From contig NZ_JAPHOQ010000002.1 of NCBI RefSeq assembly GCF_026191355.1, forward strand, positions 1 to 64,000: 64,000 nucleotides of DNA, in the 5' to 3' direction. The notes beneath the pieces were generated by a model, which was given only the letters and a program-made list of their open reading frames with translations, did not search any database and was not told the origin of the DNA. Positions 37,015 to 48,954 of this stretch are shown one piece after another (positions within the stretch are counted from its first letter, which is position 1; each line of letters opens with the position of its first letter). The stretch is from Legionella sheltonii (lineage in GTDB: Bacteria; Pseudomonadota; Gammaproteobacteria; Legionellales; Legionellaceae). A program made the translations under genes and the position numbers.

Positions 37015-38061
37015 TTAAGTGGGATACTTCAACCAAACAGGCATTACCTTATTCAAGTACACCATAAACTTCCATAATCCCACCTGAGACTCGACATTGC
37101 CATAAATATCAGTCTTTGTCTCGGGATAAGCAATACCTAAACCAAACAATCCCGGCCCAATGATGCCGACATAGGGATTATGACGCGCATTTTCGTAATC
37201 ACCAATTACAATACTTTTCCGTTTCTCAAAACCTACTGCATAAACTACTTGGTCACATTCAGGTAAAAAACGTGCAATATGAGGTTCACTGAGATTATAA
37301 CGAACCAGATTAGAAGGTAAAACACCATCAATATGTTCGCGAGCCCAAGCCGCAGTTTGTCCCTTAAGTCCTGTATTGTCGAAAAGAATCCAATCATCCA
37401 TTTCAATAGCATAACGACATGGAGAACGGTAAAAATTAATAACTTTTTTAACCTCCAATTCGACAAGATGCTTTAAAATAATAATTGCAGAATGTGACGA
37501 ACCGAATACACCAAAAGTCTCATCTCGCTGAATGACAGCAGACAGTTTCTCTTTATCAATTGCAGTATCAAAAGGAATTACATTAACACCGGGATAATTT
37601 AATGTAGACGGGAGTGCACCTGTAGCCAATATGACATTTTTAGCTTGGTAGCTTTTTGAATCTGAACATAAAGACCATAGACGCTTAGATAAGAACATAC
37701 TACGAATTGTTGTTTTTACCGATTGAACCTTTTGTAATAAATGTTCCGTAATCCACTGTAAAGGTTCAACAATGAAACTTAAAGTGCATGTTTCATCAAC
37801 AGGTAAATGATTTAATTGAAAATCAATAGGTGCATCTTGGTAATGAAAAGAATGAACTGCCAATAAAAAATCTTTAAAAAATTTTACCTTCGTATTACTC
37901 GAAACATTATTCCAGTGCAGACCTAAATCGCCGACCTTAAAATGGGGGGCAAACCATACAATATCTTCTGCTAAAATACCGTTATCTAACAACTTACCGA
38001 TTGCCGCGATCCCCGCAGGACCAGCCCCTACCACTGCCCATTGATATGTCTTTTTATCCAT
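37015..38061 (-). CDS. FAD/NAD(P)-binding oxidoreductase, N-hydroxylating monooxygenase-like
   Basis: The product is 348 residues. The N-terminal dinucleotide fold is AVVGAGPAGIAAIGKLL (about residues 9-25). NVILATGALPSTLNYPGV is the ATG motif that closes FAD. FGVFGSSHSAIIILKHL is a second GxGxxx-type NAD(P) motif, as in pyridine-nucleotide oxidoreductases and lysine/ornithine monooxygenases. LHWNNVSSNTKVKFFKD would lie near the flavin. The substrate is unknown. It is 5 bases downstream of the small secreted Asn/His-rich protein gene, so the pair is very likely co-transcribed. Confidence 0.82.
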   Translation of the reverse strand: MDKKTYQWAVVGAGPAGIAAIGKLLDNGILAEDIVWFAPHFKVGDLGLHWNNVSSNTKVKFFKDFLLAVHSFHYQDAPIDFQLNHLPVDETCTLSFIVEPLQWITEHLLQKVQSVKTTIRSMFLSKRLWSLCSDSKSYQAKNVILATGALPSTLNYPGVNVIPFDTAIDKEKLSAVIQRDETFGVFGSSHSAIIILKHLVELEVKKVINFYRSPCRYAIEMDDWILFDNTGLKGQTAAWAREHIDGVLPSNLVRYNLSEPHIARFLPECDQVVYAVGFEKRKSIVIGDYENARHNPYVGIIGPGLFGLGIAYPETKTDIYGNVESQVGLWKFMVYLNKVMPVWLKYPT

Positions 38062-38066
38062 AACCC

Positions 38067-38429
38067 TTATTCACATGTATTAACCAACTCACAAGTACCT
38101 GAACTACAGTCATCTATCGTTTGGCATGAAGGATCATAATAACCTTCTGCAGGCACCCCAATAACCACACCGGTATTATCATTCAAATTATCATCATACC
38201 AAATGTCATCCGTATTCACATTAATCCCATCTCCATACCAATCATCATTGTGATAGTAATTACCATGGTAATTATTATAATTGTCATGGTTATGATACCC
38301 ATTATTGTACCCAGTATTTGGGGGAGGTGCGCCATGGTAGCCGCCACCGACATGTCCCTCAAAAGCAAAAAGAGAAACACTTGTAAGAAAGGATAAAGCA
38401 AACAGAAAACCGCGAGCACATACTTTCAT
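38067..38429 (-). CDS. Small secreted Asn/Gly/His/Tyr-rich protein
   Basis: The product is 120 residues with signal peptide MKVCARGFLFALSFLTSVSLFA. The mature part is a low-complexity stretch rich in Asn, His, Tyr and Gly (for example YHNHDNYNNYHGNYYHNDDW), followed by an acidic segment. The Cys-rich end PSCQTIDDCSSGTCELVNTC has four Cys and could form two disulfides. The His/Asp-rich part could bind metals. It is the first gene of a two-gene unit with the flavoprotein 5 bases downstream. No family is recognised. Confidence 0.75.
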   Translation of the reverse strand: MKVCARGFLFALSFLTSVSLFAFEGHVGGGYHGAPPPNTGYNNGYHNHDNYNNYHGNYYHNDDWYGDGINVNTDDIWYDDNLNDNTGVVIGVPAEGYYDPSCQTIDDCSSGTCELVNTCE

Positions 38430-38577
38430 TTTCTTTCCTTAGAGTAAGCGGCCAGATCTTAATAAAGTATAGTACTCGAAATCAAAGTAAGTGAAACAAA
38501 AATTTATGACAAATAAATTTGAATTTTGGATGTTTATGTTACACTCAAGTAATTGTTTGCTCTTATGAAGAAATTTT

Positions 38578-39042
38578 ATGATTTATATTTCCATTCCTCC
38601 AGGAAAAGCATTTAAAAAAATTGTTGTTGAAATGGACGAACATAATAATGCTAAGACATTCAAAGATTGTTTCGTTGATCTAGAAGATGGGTCCATAATT
38701 GAATTGCAAGACTTAATTAAGGAAGCCTTACAGAACACGAAAAGAAAAAGCGAGATAAATTTAAAAGCATTTACCATATATTTGAAAAAACCACCTGCCA
38801 CTGAAGATTCTTTTTTGTCCTATACTCCAAACCATAATGGTAAATATCCAACTGATGTAGAGCCTGAAATTGTTATTGGAAAGAACGTTCAGAAATATAA
38901 TCCGGCAGCACAGACTAAATATGGATCTTTTTGGCATAGGCAACTTTTCTTAACAACCGATAAGCAATCAGAAATCACAGCGAAAATGGAAGCCCAGAAA
39001 CAAGATCGACGACATGTTGGCGATAGCCCTAAAGCAACCTAA
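38578..39042 (+). CDS. Unknown 154-aa protein
   Basis: The product starts MIYISIPPGKAFKKIVVEMDEH (GAAGAA upstream of ATG). The first 75 residues look like a small alpha/beta unit (IIELQDLIKEALQNTKRKSEINLKAFTIYL). A Pro/Tyr-rich middle and a charged helical C-terminus (SEITAKMEAQKQDRRHVGD) follow. There is no signal peptide. It is divergent from the secreted-protein gene and alone. Function unknown. Confidence 0.65.
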   Translation: MIYISIPPGKAFKKIVVEMDEHNNAKTFKDCFVDLEDGSIIELQDLIKEALQNTKRKSEINLKAFTIYLKKPPATEDSFLSYTPNHNGKYPTDVEPEIVIGKNVQKYNPAAQTKYGSFWHRQLFLTTDKQSEITAKMEAQKQDRRHVGDSPKAT

Positions 39043-39085
39043 ATTCTTTAAACGAGTGTTCTCCATGTTGTAGTAGCAATACACC

Positions 39086-39113
39086 GGGGATCCCTAGCGA
39101 TGCTCTCGATGAC
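39086..39113 (-). repeat. Intergenic hairpin repeat (copy 3)
   Basis: On the minus strand GTCATCGAGAGCATCGCTAG then GGATCCCC matches the GTCATCCC..GGGATCTCC family with changes in the left arm. Confidence 0.55.
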
Positions 39114-39286
39114 GACAACACCCCACAAATTATTCTACACAACCCAGTAACAAATTCGATTCGGTGACATATTTAATCAGTTATGCTAAGATGACGTTCG
39201 TTCCAAAACCATGAATACATACAGCACTTATTCAGCCTACACTATAATATATTGGAACAAAATCAAATAACACTTTTGGATCACCT

Positions 39287-40054
39287 ATGGCAGTTACTAT
39301 AAAAACCCCTGATGAAATCGAAAAAATGCGTGTTGCCGGCAAACTAGCCGCAGAAGTTCTTGAGATGATTGGACCTTATGTACAAGAAGGCGTCACTACA
39401 GACGAGCTAAATACTATTTGTCATGACTACATCGTCAACACACAAAAAGCGATTCCTGCTCCTTTAAATTATAATGGGTTTCCAAAATCCATTTGTACCT
39501 CAGTTAATCATGTAGTATGTCATGGGATCCCAGGAAAAAAAGTTTTAAAAGATGGTGACATCATTAATATTGATGTCACCGTCATCAAAAACGATTATCA
39601 CGGTGATACAAGTAAGATGTTCATTATTGGTACGCCTTCAGTCAAAGCAAAACATGTAACTCAGGTAGCTCATGAGTGTTTGTTTATAGGAATTGACATG
39701 GTAAAACCCGGAGTTCATTTAGGTGATATAGGACATGCTATCCAACAGCATGCAGAAAAAAATCGTTGCTCTGTTGTCCGTGATTATTGTGGCCATGGCA
39801 TAGGACGTATTTTCCATGAAGATCCCCAAGTACTGCATTATGGAGTACCTAACACAGGAATGAAACTGGAACCCGGGATGACATTCACAATTGAACCCAT
39901 GATCAATATAGGCAAGCACCACACTCGTTTATTACCAGATCATTGGACTGTAGTCACTAAAGATCACAGTCTTTCAGCCCAATGGGAACATACCTTATTG
40001 GTTACCGATGATGGTGTAGAAATTTTGACTCTGCGCGATGAAGAACGAAAATAA
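39287..40054 (+). CDS. map: Methionine aminopeptidase, type I
   Basis: The product is 255 residues, the usual length. It removes the initiator Met from nascent proteins using a dimetal site. The ligand regions are visible: IINIDVTVIKNDYHGDTSKMF (two Asp), DYCGHGIGRIFHEDPQV (His), FTIEPMIN (Glu) and SAQWEHTLLVTDDGVEILT (Glu). It overlaps glnD by 17 bases, an arrangement also found in many gammaproteobacteria where map and glnD adjoin. Confidence 0.95.
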   Translation: MAVTIKTPDEIEKMRVAGKLAAEVLEMIGPYVQEGVTTDELNTICHDYIVNTQKAIPAPLNYNGFPKSICTSVNHVVCHGIPGKKVLKDGDIINIDVTVIKNDYHGDTSKMFIIGTPSVKAKHVTQVAHECLFIGIDMVKPGVHLGDIGHAIQQHAEKNRCSVVRDYCGHGIGRIFHEDPQVLHYGVPNTGMKLEPGMTFTIEPMINIGKHHTRLLPDHWTVVTKDHSLSAQWEHTLLVTDDGVEILTLRDEERK

Positions 40055-42689
40055 ACCTACAAAAGCTCATCCCTTTGCCCAAGCACTCGATGCCGAAAAA
40101 AAAGGGATGACCTCAGAGTTGCAACAGCTTAAAAACTCTCTAAGACAATTTAAAGAAAAATTACGCGAAGAATTCGATTATAAAACCAATATCACCACCA
40201 TTATTCGTAAACTTGTTGCTTTCATCGATGAACTAGTTATCAGTCTATTCATTAAAAATCAACTGGATCATGAGGTTTTTTGCCTTCTCGCCCTTGGCAG
40301 TTATGGACGTCGAGAACTGCAGCTCTATTCTGATGTCGATATATTGTTGCTTCATACGGATAAAGTCTCGAAATCACAATTACAACGCGCGCAAAACTTT
40401 ATCCAGGATTGCTGGGATGTGGGCTTGGATCTCAGTCATCAAATCACTGGCGTTTCCTCGTGTGCGGAGCTCGCAAGCCAAGATGTTGCAGTGATTTCAA
40501 GTCTTATGGACATGTTTTTATTATGCGGTCGGGGCGCATTAATGGAAGAATTGACTTATCAAATCCATCCCCTGCACATGTGGACAAGTCATGATTATTT
40601 TTTGGCAAAACTCCAAGAGCAAAAAAAACGCGATGCTAAATATGGTGAAACAGCTTATAACTTGGAACCCAATGTCAAATATGGCCCTGGCGGTCTGCGA
40701 GATTTGCACATTCTACTCAGCATTGGCAAGCGTCATTTTAATATTAAAAAATTAGCTGATGGCATAAGCTATGGATTCATTACGGATAAAGAATATGAAA
40801 AACTAACATACTGCCAGCATTTTCTCTGGCGCGTACGTTTTGCCTTACATGTATTAGCTGAAAAAGCGGAAGAACGCTTATCTTTTGATTATCAGATTAA
40901 ATTAGCTCAGTTTTTTGGCTATAAAGATAAACCTCATTCACTAGCCATAGAACAATTTATGAAAGACTACTTTAAAGTGATTAAACGGAATAGAGAACTC
41001 AATGAGATGCTATTACAATGGTTTGATGAAACCATTGCGCACTCCCCCAAGCAAAAATTATTTCATTTAGATAATGAGTTTCAACTGTCTAATAATTACA
41101 TCGAAGTAAGAAATACTCGTATTTTCATCCATCATCCACAAGCTCTATTAAAACTATTTCTCTGGATAGCGAAACGCCGAGATATTGAAGGGGTCAGAGC
41201 GAATACTATTCGATTAATTAGAGAATCTCTCTATCTGATGAATAAACGTTTTAAAGCATCTTCAGAAACAACAGAATTATTTATGAGCATTCTTAAAACA
41301 GAGGATGGACCATATAAAGCCTTACATCGAATGAGCCGATATGGTGTTCTGGCCCATTATCTTGAATGTTTCGCTATGGTCACTGGTCAAATGCAATATG
41401 ATTTATTTCATGTATATACGGTAGACCAACACACATTATTCGTTATTCGCAATCTATCACGTTTCAAAGAAAAAAATTATGCAGAGCAATTTCCTCTCTG
41501 TGTACAAATCATGTCCACTTTAAACAAACCTGAGCTGCTATACCTTAGTGCTTTATTTCATGATATAGCCAAAGGAAGAGGCGGCGATCATTCCGAGCTG
41601 GGTGCGGTTGAAGCATTGCATTTTGCACAAAATCACCATCTTGAAAAAGAAGACAGTGATTTGCTTGTGTGGCTTGTACGAAATCACCTCATCATGTCTC
41701 AAACTGCTCAGCGTCAAGATATTTATGATCCCAATACAATAAAGAATTTTTGCCAACTCTTACCCCACCCACACTATTTGGATTATCTGTATTTGCTTAC
41801 GGTTGCAGATATTTGTGGAACCAACCCCACGTTATGGAATTCTTGGAAAGATTCTCTGCTTAAGGAGTTATATCGTGCTGCCAAACATATGTTACATAAA
41901 GAACAAGAATTAATGGATGAAACAGAACTTATTAAAGCACGTAAGCACTATGCTTTATCGATATTGGTTGCTGAAGGAACTTCAGCAAACATAGTTGAAG
42001 AATTATGGGAACAATTTAAAGATAAATATTTTTTACATGAATCTCCTGAAATCATAGCCCGTCATACTAAGGCAATTCTTGCTTGCACAAAATTTCCCTT
42101 AGTCATGATTATGCCTCATCATAGCCAAGGTGGAACTGAAGTTTTTATCTATATGCCCCATCGAGATGATCGGTTTGCCATTGCGACAACTGTTTTAAGT
42201 AACCACAATGTCACCATTCAAGAAGCAATGATTCTTACCTGTGATAATCAATATGATTTGGACACTTACATTATTTTAGATGAGCAAAATCAGGCATTTT
42301 TTAATAAACAACGCTCCCATGATATTCAACAGGCTTTATGTACTCATTTAGCGAAAACAGAACAATTGCCTGCCATAGCTCGAAAAAGACTCTCAAGAGC
42401 TTTGGCACATTTTAATGTCAAAACTCAAATTCATTACAACGATGATCTGACTAATCTTCAAACTCGATTATTCCTGGTCACTGGAGATAGACCTGGCCTA
42501 CTAGCAACTATAGGTAGGGTATTTTCAACCTTAAATATTCACTTACATAATGCAAAAATTGTAACTGCTGGAGAACGTGCAGAAGATACATTTTATATTA
42601 CAAATCAACAAAATCAGTCATTAAATAATGATGAGAAGGAAGTTCTAAAACAAAAACTAACTCAGGAATTACTAGTCTGTTCAAAGTAA
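40038..42689 (+). CDS. glnD: Bifunctional PII uridylyltransferase/uridylyl-removing enzyme
   Basis: The product is 883 residues with the full GlnD order. The nucleotidyltransferase motif GSYGRRELQLYSDVD is at 87-101, and the GlnE/GlnD helical part contains YNLEPNVKYGPGGLRDLH. The HD hydrolase domain has ALFHDIAKGRGGDHSELG. Two C-terminal ACT domains follow (EVFIYMPHRDDRFAIATTVL and LFLVTGDRPGLLATIGRVF). It senses glutamine and modifies PII. Translation is probably coupled to map because the start lies inside map. Confidence 0.95.
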   Translation: MKNENKPTKAHPFAQALDAEKKGMTSELQQLKNSLRQFKEKLREEFDYKTNITTIIRKLVAFIDELVISLFIKNQLDHEVFCLLALGSYGRRELQLYSDVDILLLHTDKVSKSQLQRAQNFIQDCWDVGLDLSHQITGVSSCAELASQDVAVISSLMDMFLLCGRGALMEELTYQIHPLHMWTSHDYFLAKLQEQKKRDAKYGETAYNLEPNVKYGPGGLRDLHILLSIGKRHFNIKKLADGISYGFITDKEYEKLTYCQHFLWRVRFALHVLAEKAEERLSFDYQIKLAQFFGYKDKPHSLAIEQFMKDYFKVIKRNRELNEMLLQWFDETIAHSPKQKLFHLDNEFQLSNNYIEVRNTRIFIHHPQALLKLFLWIAKRRDIEGVRANTIRLIRESLYLMNKRFKASSETTELFMSILKTEDGPYKALHRMSRYGVLAHYLECFAMVTGQMQYDLFHVYTVDQHTLFVIRNLSRFKEKNYAEQFPLCVQIMSTLNKPELLYLSALFHDIAKGRGGDHSELGAVEALHFAQNHHLEKEDSDLLVWLVRNHLIMSQTAQRQDIYDPNTIKNFCQLLPHPHYLDYLYLLTVADICGTNPTLWNSWKDSLLKELYRAAKHMLHKEQELMDETELIKARKHYALSILVAEGTSANIVEELWEQFKDKYFLHESPEIIARHTKAILACTKFPLVMIMPHHSQGGTEVFIYMPHRDDRFAIATTVLSNHNVTIQEAMILTCDNQYDLDTYIILDEQNQAFFNKQRSHDIQQALCTHLAKTEQLPAIARKRLSRALAHFNVKTQIHYNDDLTNLQTRLFLVTGDRPGLLATIGRVFSTLNIHLHNAKIVTAGERAEDTFYITNQQNQSLNNDEKEVLKQKLTQELLVCSK

Positions 42690-42814
42690 CATCTCAAGAG
42701 ATATAGAATATCATCACATAGGAAATGAAATAACAAAACACCAAGGTGCCAATTTATTTGCACATTGCTATCAATTTGACTATATTAAAGCAAAGACAAT
42801 CAACCCGATATTGT

Positions 42815-44053
42815 ATGAAAAAAAGGCAGGTAGCTTCAATTTTGCGAAGGTATTGGAACTCCAATATTGATGAAATTGAAGAGTTAAAAAAAAGTTATAA
42901 TACTTTGGTACATCTTGGTGATGAAGAAGAAGTTCCCGAAGAAATAGAAGATGAATATTATAATGTTTTAGAGGTACTTTCCAGCCCCTCTGAGCCTCAT
43001 TATCCATTTTATTTAAAAGAATTTATTCCGAACATTCTTGAAGAAAACTTAGATACACTTTTAGATGGATTTGAGGAGGGAGATCTAGTTTATGGAATAA
43101 GCGGTTCACGTATTAGTTTATTTTATTTTTTGAAAGCGCAAGGAAAAGATGCTTTCGCTACAAGAGTAGATGAGCTATTTAATGCAACTATTGACCCCTT
43201 TCTTGAACCCCTTCTCGATCCCAGTTTTGCAAAACCAACCAATCCCTTTTATGCTTCCGCACAAACATTTAAATCATATGCCAGTCTGTTAAACAATGAA
43301 ATTGAACAACTTTCGCCCTTAACAAAGCAAACTGACAAAATGCCCTTCATTAAAAAAATGTCAAAGATGGGCGTTTTTTGGACGCTTAATAATGAACATA
43401 AGCTACATTTTGTTTTGAACAAAATAGATTACAAGCTGTGTTTTGATAAAAAATTCGACAAAATAACCTTTGCTGAACTTCGCTTTCTTTACCGCTATTG
43501 GGAGCAATTCAAACCTTATTATGAACGAGGACAAATCAATTTTTACTTCTTAAACGAAAACAATCAATTAAAAAAAGTAGAAGCCCCTTGGGAGTCAAAT
43601 CCACAAATTGTAAGGAGTTATATACCCCAAAATAGCACCAACAGAAAATACCATGCATTTTTTAATAGTTATATAATTGATCTGCTCAAGAATGAAATAA
43701 AAAAAGGAATATGGAAGACGGGCTTCTTTGGATTAGGAGGAGGCAAGACTATTGTTATTGATGGACAGGAGAAAACAGTCCCTCATCGTGTTGCACGTAT
43801 TTATAAGATTGCAACTGATCCTACTTTAAGTTCGGCAGATAAATACATAAAAATCCTAGCAGCTGCCGAGAAAGCCATCCGTAGCCCCAAAAAGTTACAA
43901 AAGCCAGAAACTACCGAATTTTATCAAGCAATTCTGGACTTTGATAAGAAGATGGCACCCGTTGAAAAAGATAAATTAAGATTTTTTAAGGGACCGATGA
44001 TAGCGGATAAACAACAGGGGATGCAGGAAAAAGACCAACCTAAGCTACAATAA
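42815..44053 (+). CDS. Unknown 412-aa protein, effector candidate
   Basis: ATG 42815 was chosen because the upstream in-frame extension to GTG 42746 has no coding character; neither start has a good ribosome site. The protein is soluble and mainly helical, with an acidic patch LHLGDEEEVPEEIEDEYYN-like near residue 30, aromatic-rich segments (YRYWEQFKPYYERGQINFYFL) and a Gly-rich turn FFGLGGGKTIVIDGQEK near residue 310 that does not make a proper P-loop. The C-terminus is polar. No family is recognised. It is alone, downstream of glnD. Confidence 0.65.
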   Translation: MKKRQVASILRRYWNSNIDEIEELKKSYNTLVHLGDEEEVPEEIEDEYYNVLEVLSSPSEPHYPFYLKEFIPNILEENLDTLLDGFEEGDLVYGISGSRISLFYFLKAQGKDAFATRVDELFNATIDPFLEPLLDPSFAKPTNPFYASAQTFKSYASLLNNEIEQLSPLTKQTDKMPFIKKMSKMGVFWTLNNEHKLHFVLNKIDYKLCFDKKFDKITFAELRFLYRYWEQFKPYYERGQINFYFLNENNQLKKVEAPWESNPQIVRSYIPQNSTNRKYHAFFNSYIIDLLKNEIKKGIWKTGFFGLGGGKTIVIDGQEKTVPHRVARIYKIATDPTLSSADKYIKILAAAEKAIRSPKKLQKPETTEFYQAILDFDKKMAPVEKDKLRFFKGPMIADKQQGMQEKDQPKLQ

Positions 44054-44153
44054 GTAGTCATCATCCAAGCATGGGAATATTTCTGTAATCTACAGTTATC
44101 TCCGGTAATTCATAAGCACCTATAAATCCCAATAGAAAAAACTTAAAAAAAAT

Positions 44154-44603
44154 TTACCGCAATATTTGAAAAAATTCTGTCAGCAATAAAGAACATTCCG
44201 CTTGCATAATTCCCTCATCAATTTGAACTTTATGATTTAAAGGATACCCCTGCAACAAGTTATAGACGGATCCTGCGGCTCCTGCTTTAAAATCTCGGGT
44301 TGCAAAAACCACTCTTTTAATCCGGGCATGAACAATAAGTCCCGCGCACATGGCGCAAGGTTCAAGAGTCACATAGAGCGTTGTATCTAATAGTCGGTGA
44401 TTGTTTAGCTGTTGCGATGCATGCCTGATTGCACGGACTTCTGCATGATCGGATGGATCATGGCTGTTTTGTGTGACGTTTCGTCCTAAGCCTAATAACT
44501 GATTATCTTTGCTTACCAGTACGGCACCAACAGGAACTTCTCCTTCATTTTGGGCTAGAATTGCCTGCTCATATGCTTTTTGCATCCAATAGTGATCGTT
44601 CAT
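44154..44603 (-). CDS. tadA: tRNA-specific adenosine deaminase
   Basis: The product is 149 residues. It has a cytidine-deaminase fold zinc site: HAEVRAI (His53, Glu55) and PCAMCAG (Cys83, Cys86). It deaminates A34 to inosine in tRNA-Arg(ACG). The C-terminal helix ends EFFQILR. It lies downstream of guaA in the same direction, about 100 bases away with a hairpin repeat between, so co-transcription is uncertain. Confidence 0.94.
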   Translation of the reverse strand: MNDHYWMQKAYEQAILAQNEGEVPVGAVLVSKDNQLLGLGRNVTQNSHDPSDHAEVRAIRHASQQLNNHRLLDTTLYVTLEPCAMCAGLIVHARIKRVVFATRDFKAGAAGSVYNLLQGYPLNHKVQIDEGIMQAECSLLLTEFFQILR

Positions 44604-44649
44604 TATTAGTTATAGAAAAAAATTTTACAATTTATAGCTTGGGTGATTT

Positions 44650-44680
44650 GTAGCCCGGATTAGCGAAGCTTAATCCGGGA
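44650..44680. repeat. Palindromic intergenic repeat, GTAGCCCGGATTA..TAATCCGGG type
   Basis: CCCGGATTA and TAATCCGGG form a strong stem around GCGAAGCT. The same core (GTAGCCCGGAT...AATCCGGG) is a widespread proteobacterial intergenic repeat. It lies between guaA and tadA. The T-rich tail ATTTTTG is on the plus strand, so it is not a good terminator for guaA. Confidence 0.7.
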
Positions 44681-44706
44681 TTTTTGCCATATAACCCACC
44701 CTAAAA

Positions 44707-46284
44707 TTATTCCCATTCAATTGTAGCTGGTGGTTTACCTGAAATATCATACGTTACACGAGATACCCCATCTACTTCATTAATAATGCGATTGGAAATA
44801 TGGCCAAGAAAGTCCCAAGGTAATTGCGACCAGTGTGCTGTCATAAAATCGACCGTCTCAACAGCCCGAAGACAAATCACGTAATCGTATTTTCGTCCAT
44901 CCCCCATCACCCCCACACTTTTAACCGGTAAAAATACAGCAAAAGCCTGACTGACTTTATGATAAAGATCCGCTTTTCTTAATTCCTCAATAAAAATAGC
45001 ATCCGCTCGACGTAAAATATCCGCATATTCCTTTTTCACTTCTGCTAGAATTCGAACGCCTAATCCAGGACCAGGAAAAGGATGGCGATAAACCATGTCA
45101 TGTGGCAAACCTAACTCAAGTCCAATATTACGAACTTCATCTTTAAATAATTCACGGATAGGCTCTAATAGTTTTAAGTTTAAGGTTTCTGGCAATCCAC
45201 CTACATTATGGTGGGATTTAATGACCACTGAAGCACCATTGGTACTCGTTGCCGCCGACTCAATAACATCAGGATAAATCGTTCCTTGTGCCAACCAGGA
45301 AACTCCAGGAATTTTTAGTGCTTCCTCATCAAATACTTCGATAAAAGTACGTCCAATAATTTTTCTTTTTTCCTCAGGGCAAGTAACCCCTTTCAGAGCA
45401 TTAAAAAATCGTTCTTCTGCTTTAACGGCAATCACTTCAATACCCATGTGCTTGCCAAACATCTCCATGACTTCATCTGCTTCATTAAAACGCAACAAGC
45501 CAGTATCAACAAAAACACAAACCAATTGTGAGCCAATCGCCTTATGTAATAAAGCAGCAACTACCGAAGAATCTACACCACCCGATAAACCGAGTAAAAC
45601 TTTATCTGTTCCTACCTTAGTTCTGATTTTACTGATTGCTTCATCAATAATTAGTTCTGAGGTCCAATTCGTTGAAGCCTTACAAATATCTACAACGAAA
45701 CGATGTAAAATACGTATCCCTTGCAGAGTATGGGTTACTTCTGGATGAAATTGCACACCATACATCTGGCGATTTTCATCCGCCATTCCAGCAATTGGAG
45801 CATTACGCGTTTCACAAATTACCTTAAAGCCAACAGGTAATTTCGTCACCTTATCTCCATGGCTCATCCAAACATCCAATAAAGCATTTCCATCTGTGTT
45901 AAGGCGATCTTCAATTTGTGAAAACAATTTGCTGTGGCCATGCAACTTCAATTCAGCATAACCAAATTCTCTCATAGAAGATGACTGTACTTCTCCCCCT
46001 AATTGTACTGCCATGGTTTGCATCCCATAGCAAATCCCCAAAATAGGAATCCCAGCATTAAATAACCATTGGGGTGCTCGAGGATTTGCATCGTGGGTTA
46101 CAGTTGCTGGGCCACCAGATAAAATGATGCCGCAGGGACTTAGAGAAGCAAATTCTTCTTGTGTTATGTTGAAAGGATGAATCTCACAATACACACCTAG
46201 CTCACGTACTCGGCGAGCAATCAATTGTGTGTATTGAGAACCAAAATCAAGGATGAGTAAAGGATGTTGCTTTAAATCGTTCAT
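44707..46284 (-). CDS. guaA: GMP synthase (glutamine-hydrolysing)
   Basis: The product is 525 residues. The class I glutamine amidotransferase domain has the nucleophile Cys85 in LGICYGMQ and the His-Glu pair in [11 protein letters not shown]. The ATP pyrophosphatase domain has the PP-loop [14 protein letters not shown]-terminal dimerisation domain ends [15 protein letters not shown]. It converts XMP to GMP. It lies 2 bases after guaB, forming the guaBA operon. Confidence 0.97.
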   Translation of the reverse strand: MNDLKQHPLLILDFGSQYTQLIARRVRELGVYCEIHPFNITQEEFASLSPCGIILSGGPATVTHDANPRAPQWLFNAGIPILGICYGMQTMAVQLGGEVQSSSMREFGYAELKLHGHSKLFSQIEDRLNTDGNALLDVWMSHGDKVTKLPVGFKVICETRNAPIAGMADENRQMYGVQFHPEVTHTLQGIRILHRFVVDICKASTNWTSELIIDEAISKIRTKVGTDKVLLGLSGGVDSSVVAALLHKAIGSQLVCVFVDTGLLRFNEADEVMEMFGKHMGIEVIAVKAEERFFNALKGVTCPEEKRKIIGRTFIEVFDEEALKIPGVSWLAQGTIYPDVIESAATSTNGASVVIKSHHNVGGLPETLNLKLLEPIRELFKDEVRNIGLELGLPHDMVYRHPFPGPGLGVRILAEVKKEYADILRRADAIFIEELRKADLYHKVSQAFAVFLPVKSVGVMGDGRKYDYVICLRAVETVDFMTAHWSQLPWDFLGHISNRIINEVDGVSRVTYDISGKPPATIEWE

Positions 46285-46286
46285 TA

Positions 46287-47841
<1,555 letters not shown>

Positions 47842-48019
47842 CATAATAATCCCTTATAATTATAAGACTTTTTAGCTGTTCCCATCAAAAATCCAGTGCC
47901 TTTATGCTTGAGTCCTAGTTTAACCTTTTTTAATCGATTATTGTTAAGCTAAAAGCACACGATGAAACGTAAAAAATAGATTAAAAATTATTTTTATCTC
48001 ACTCAATTTTGGAAAATGT

Positions 48020-48028
48020 TTTTCCACA
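48020..48028 (+). promoter_or_regulatory. DnaA box TTTTCCACA upstream of minD
   Basis: It fits the consensus TTWTNCACA and lies about 95 bases before minD, in the same intergenic region as the site at 47809. Confidence 0.4.
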
Positions 48029-48045
48029 GATCACTCTTGCACTAC

Positions 48046-48075
48046 TTGAATTATTAATCGATTAACGTGTACACT
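48046..48075 (+). promoter_or_regulatory. Candidate minD promoter overlapping palindrome TTAATCGATTAA
   Basis: TTGAAT and TACACT are separated by 18 bases, giving a sigma70-like promoter about 50 bases before minD. The perfect 12-bp palindrome at 48054-48065 lies in the spacer. The related sequence TTAATCGATTATTG occurs near 47930. Confidence 0.45.
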
Positions 48076-48123
48076 GTTGGTTAAATATTGTGTTGAATCA
48101 AAAAAAATAGGAAGGGTTCAGCG

Positions 48124-48954
48124 TTGGCTAAAATAATTGTAATTACATCTGGCAAAGGTGGAGTAGGAAAAACTACTTCTTCTGCGGCTATTTCTTCAGG
48201 ACTTGCTCTATTAGGGCACAAAACTGTGGTTATTGACTTTGATATCGGCTTAAGAAACCTTGATATTATCATGGGCTGCGAACGACGAGTCGTTTATGAT
48301 TTTATTAATGTCATAAATGGCGAAGCAAACCTCAATCAAGCTTTAATTAAAGACAAACGTATCCCAAACCTTTGTATCCTTCCTGCATCACAAACACGTG
48401 ATAAAGATGCATTAACACTCGAAGGAGTTGAAAGAATCCTTAATGATCTTTCAAAGGATTTTGACTTTATTATTTGTGATTCGCCTGCTGGAATTGAAAC
48501 AGGTGCATTAATGGCTATGTATTTTGCTGACCATGCAATCGTTGTAACGAATCCAGAAGTTTCTTCTGTACGCGATTCCGATCGGATACTAGGAATTCTT
48601 GCAAGTAAGACTAAAAGAGCTATTGAAAATAAATCACCAATTCAAGAACATTTATTATTAACACGTTATGACCCAGAACGTGTCGAGCGTGGTGACATGC
48701 TTTCAGTAACAGATGTAAAAGAAATATTGGCCATTCCATTAATTGGCGTTATTCCAGAATCAAAGTCAGTGCTTAAAGCGTCAAATACAGGTACACCCGT
48801 AGTTCTTGACGAAACAAGTGACGCAGGTATTGCATATCAAGATGCAATTGCCCGTTTTCTCGGCGAAGAGAGACCAATGCGCTTCATAAGTAGTGATCGT
48901 AAGGGATTATTGCGTCGCTTATTCAGTAAAAACAAGGAGGAAGTGACGGTATGA
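48124..48954 (+). CDS. minD: Septum site-determining ATPase MinD
   Basis: The product is 276 residues from a TTG start (AGGAAGGG upstream). The deviant Walker A KGGVGKTT is at 11-18, with [17 protein letters not shown] as the switch region and [11 protein letters not shown] as Walker B. The C-terminal amphipathic membrane-targeting helix is [14 protein letters not shown]. It drives pole-to-pole oscillation that keeps FtsZ at mid-cell. The stop overlaps minE by 4 bases. minC is not next to it. Confidence 0.96.
   Translation: MAKIIVITSGKGGVGKTTSSAAISSGLALLGHKTVVIDFDIGLRNLDIIMGCERRVVYDFINVINGEANLNQALIKDKRIPNLCILPASQTRDKDALTLEGVERILNDLSKDFDFIICDSPAGIETGALMAMYFADHAIVVTNPEVSSVRDSDRILGILASKTKRAIENKSPIQEHLLLTRYDPERVERGDMLSVTDVKEILAIPLIGVIPESKSVLKASNTGTPVVLDETSDAGIAYQDAIARFLGEERPMRFISSDRKGLLRRLFSKNKEEVTV

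Noticed and set aside
43725-43750. Gly-rich FGLGGGKTIVIDG in the 412-aa protein as a nucleotide-binding P-loop
   Set aside because: It does not fit GxxxxGK[ST] in a suitable strand-loop-helix setting and no Walker B partner is visible.
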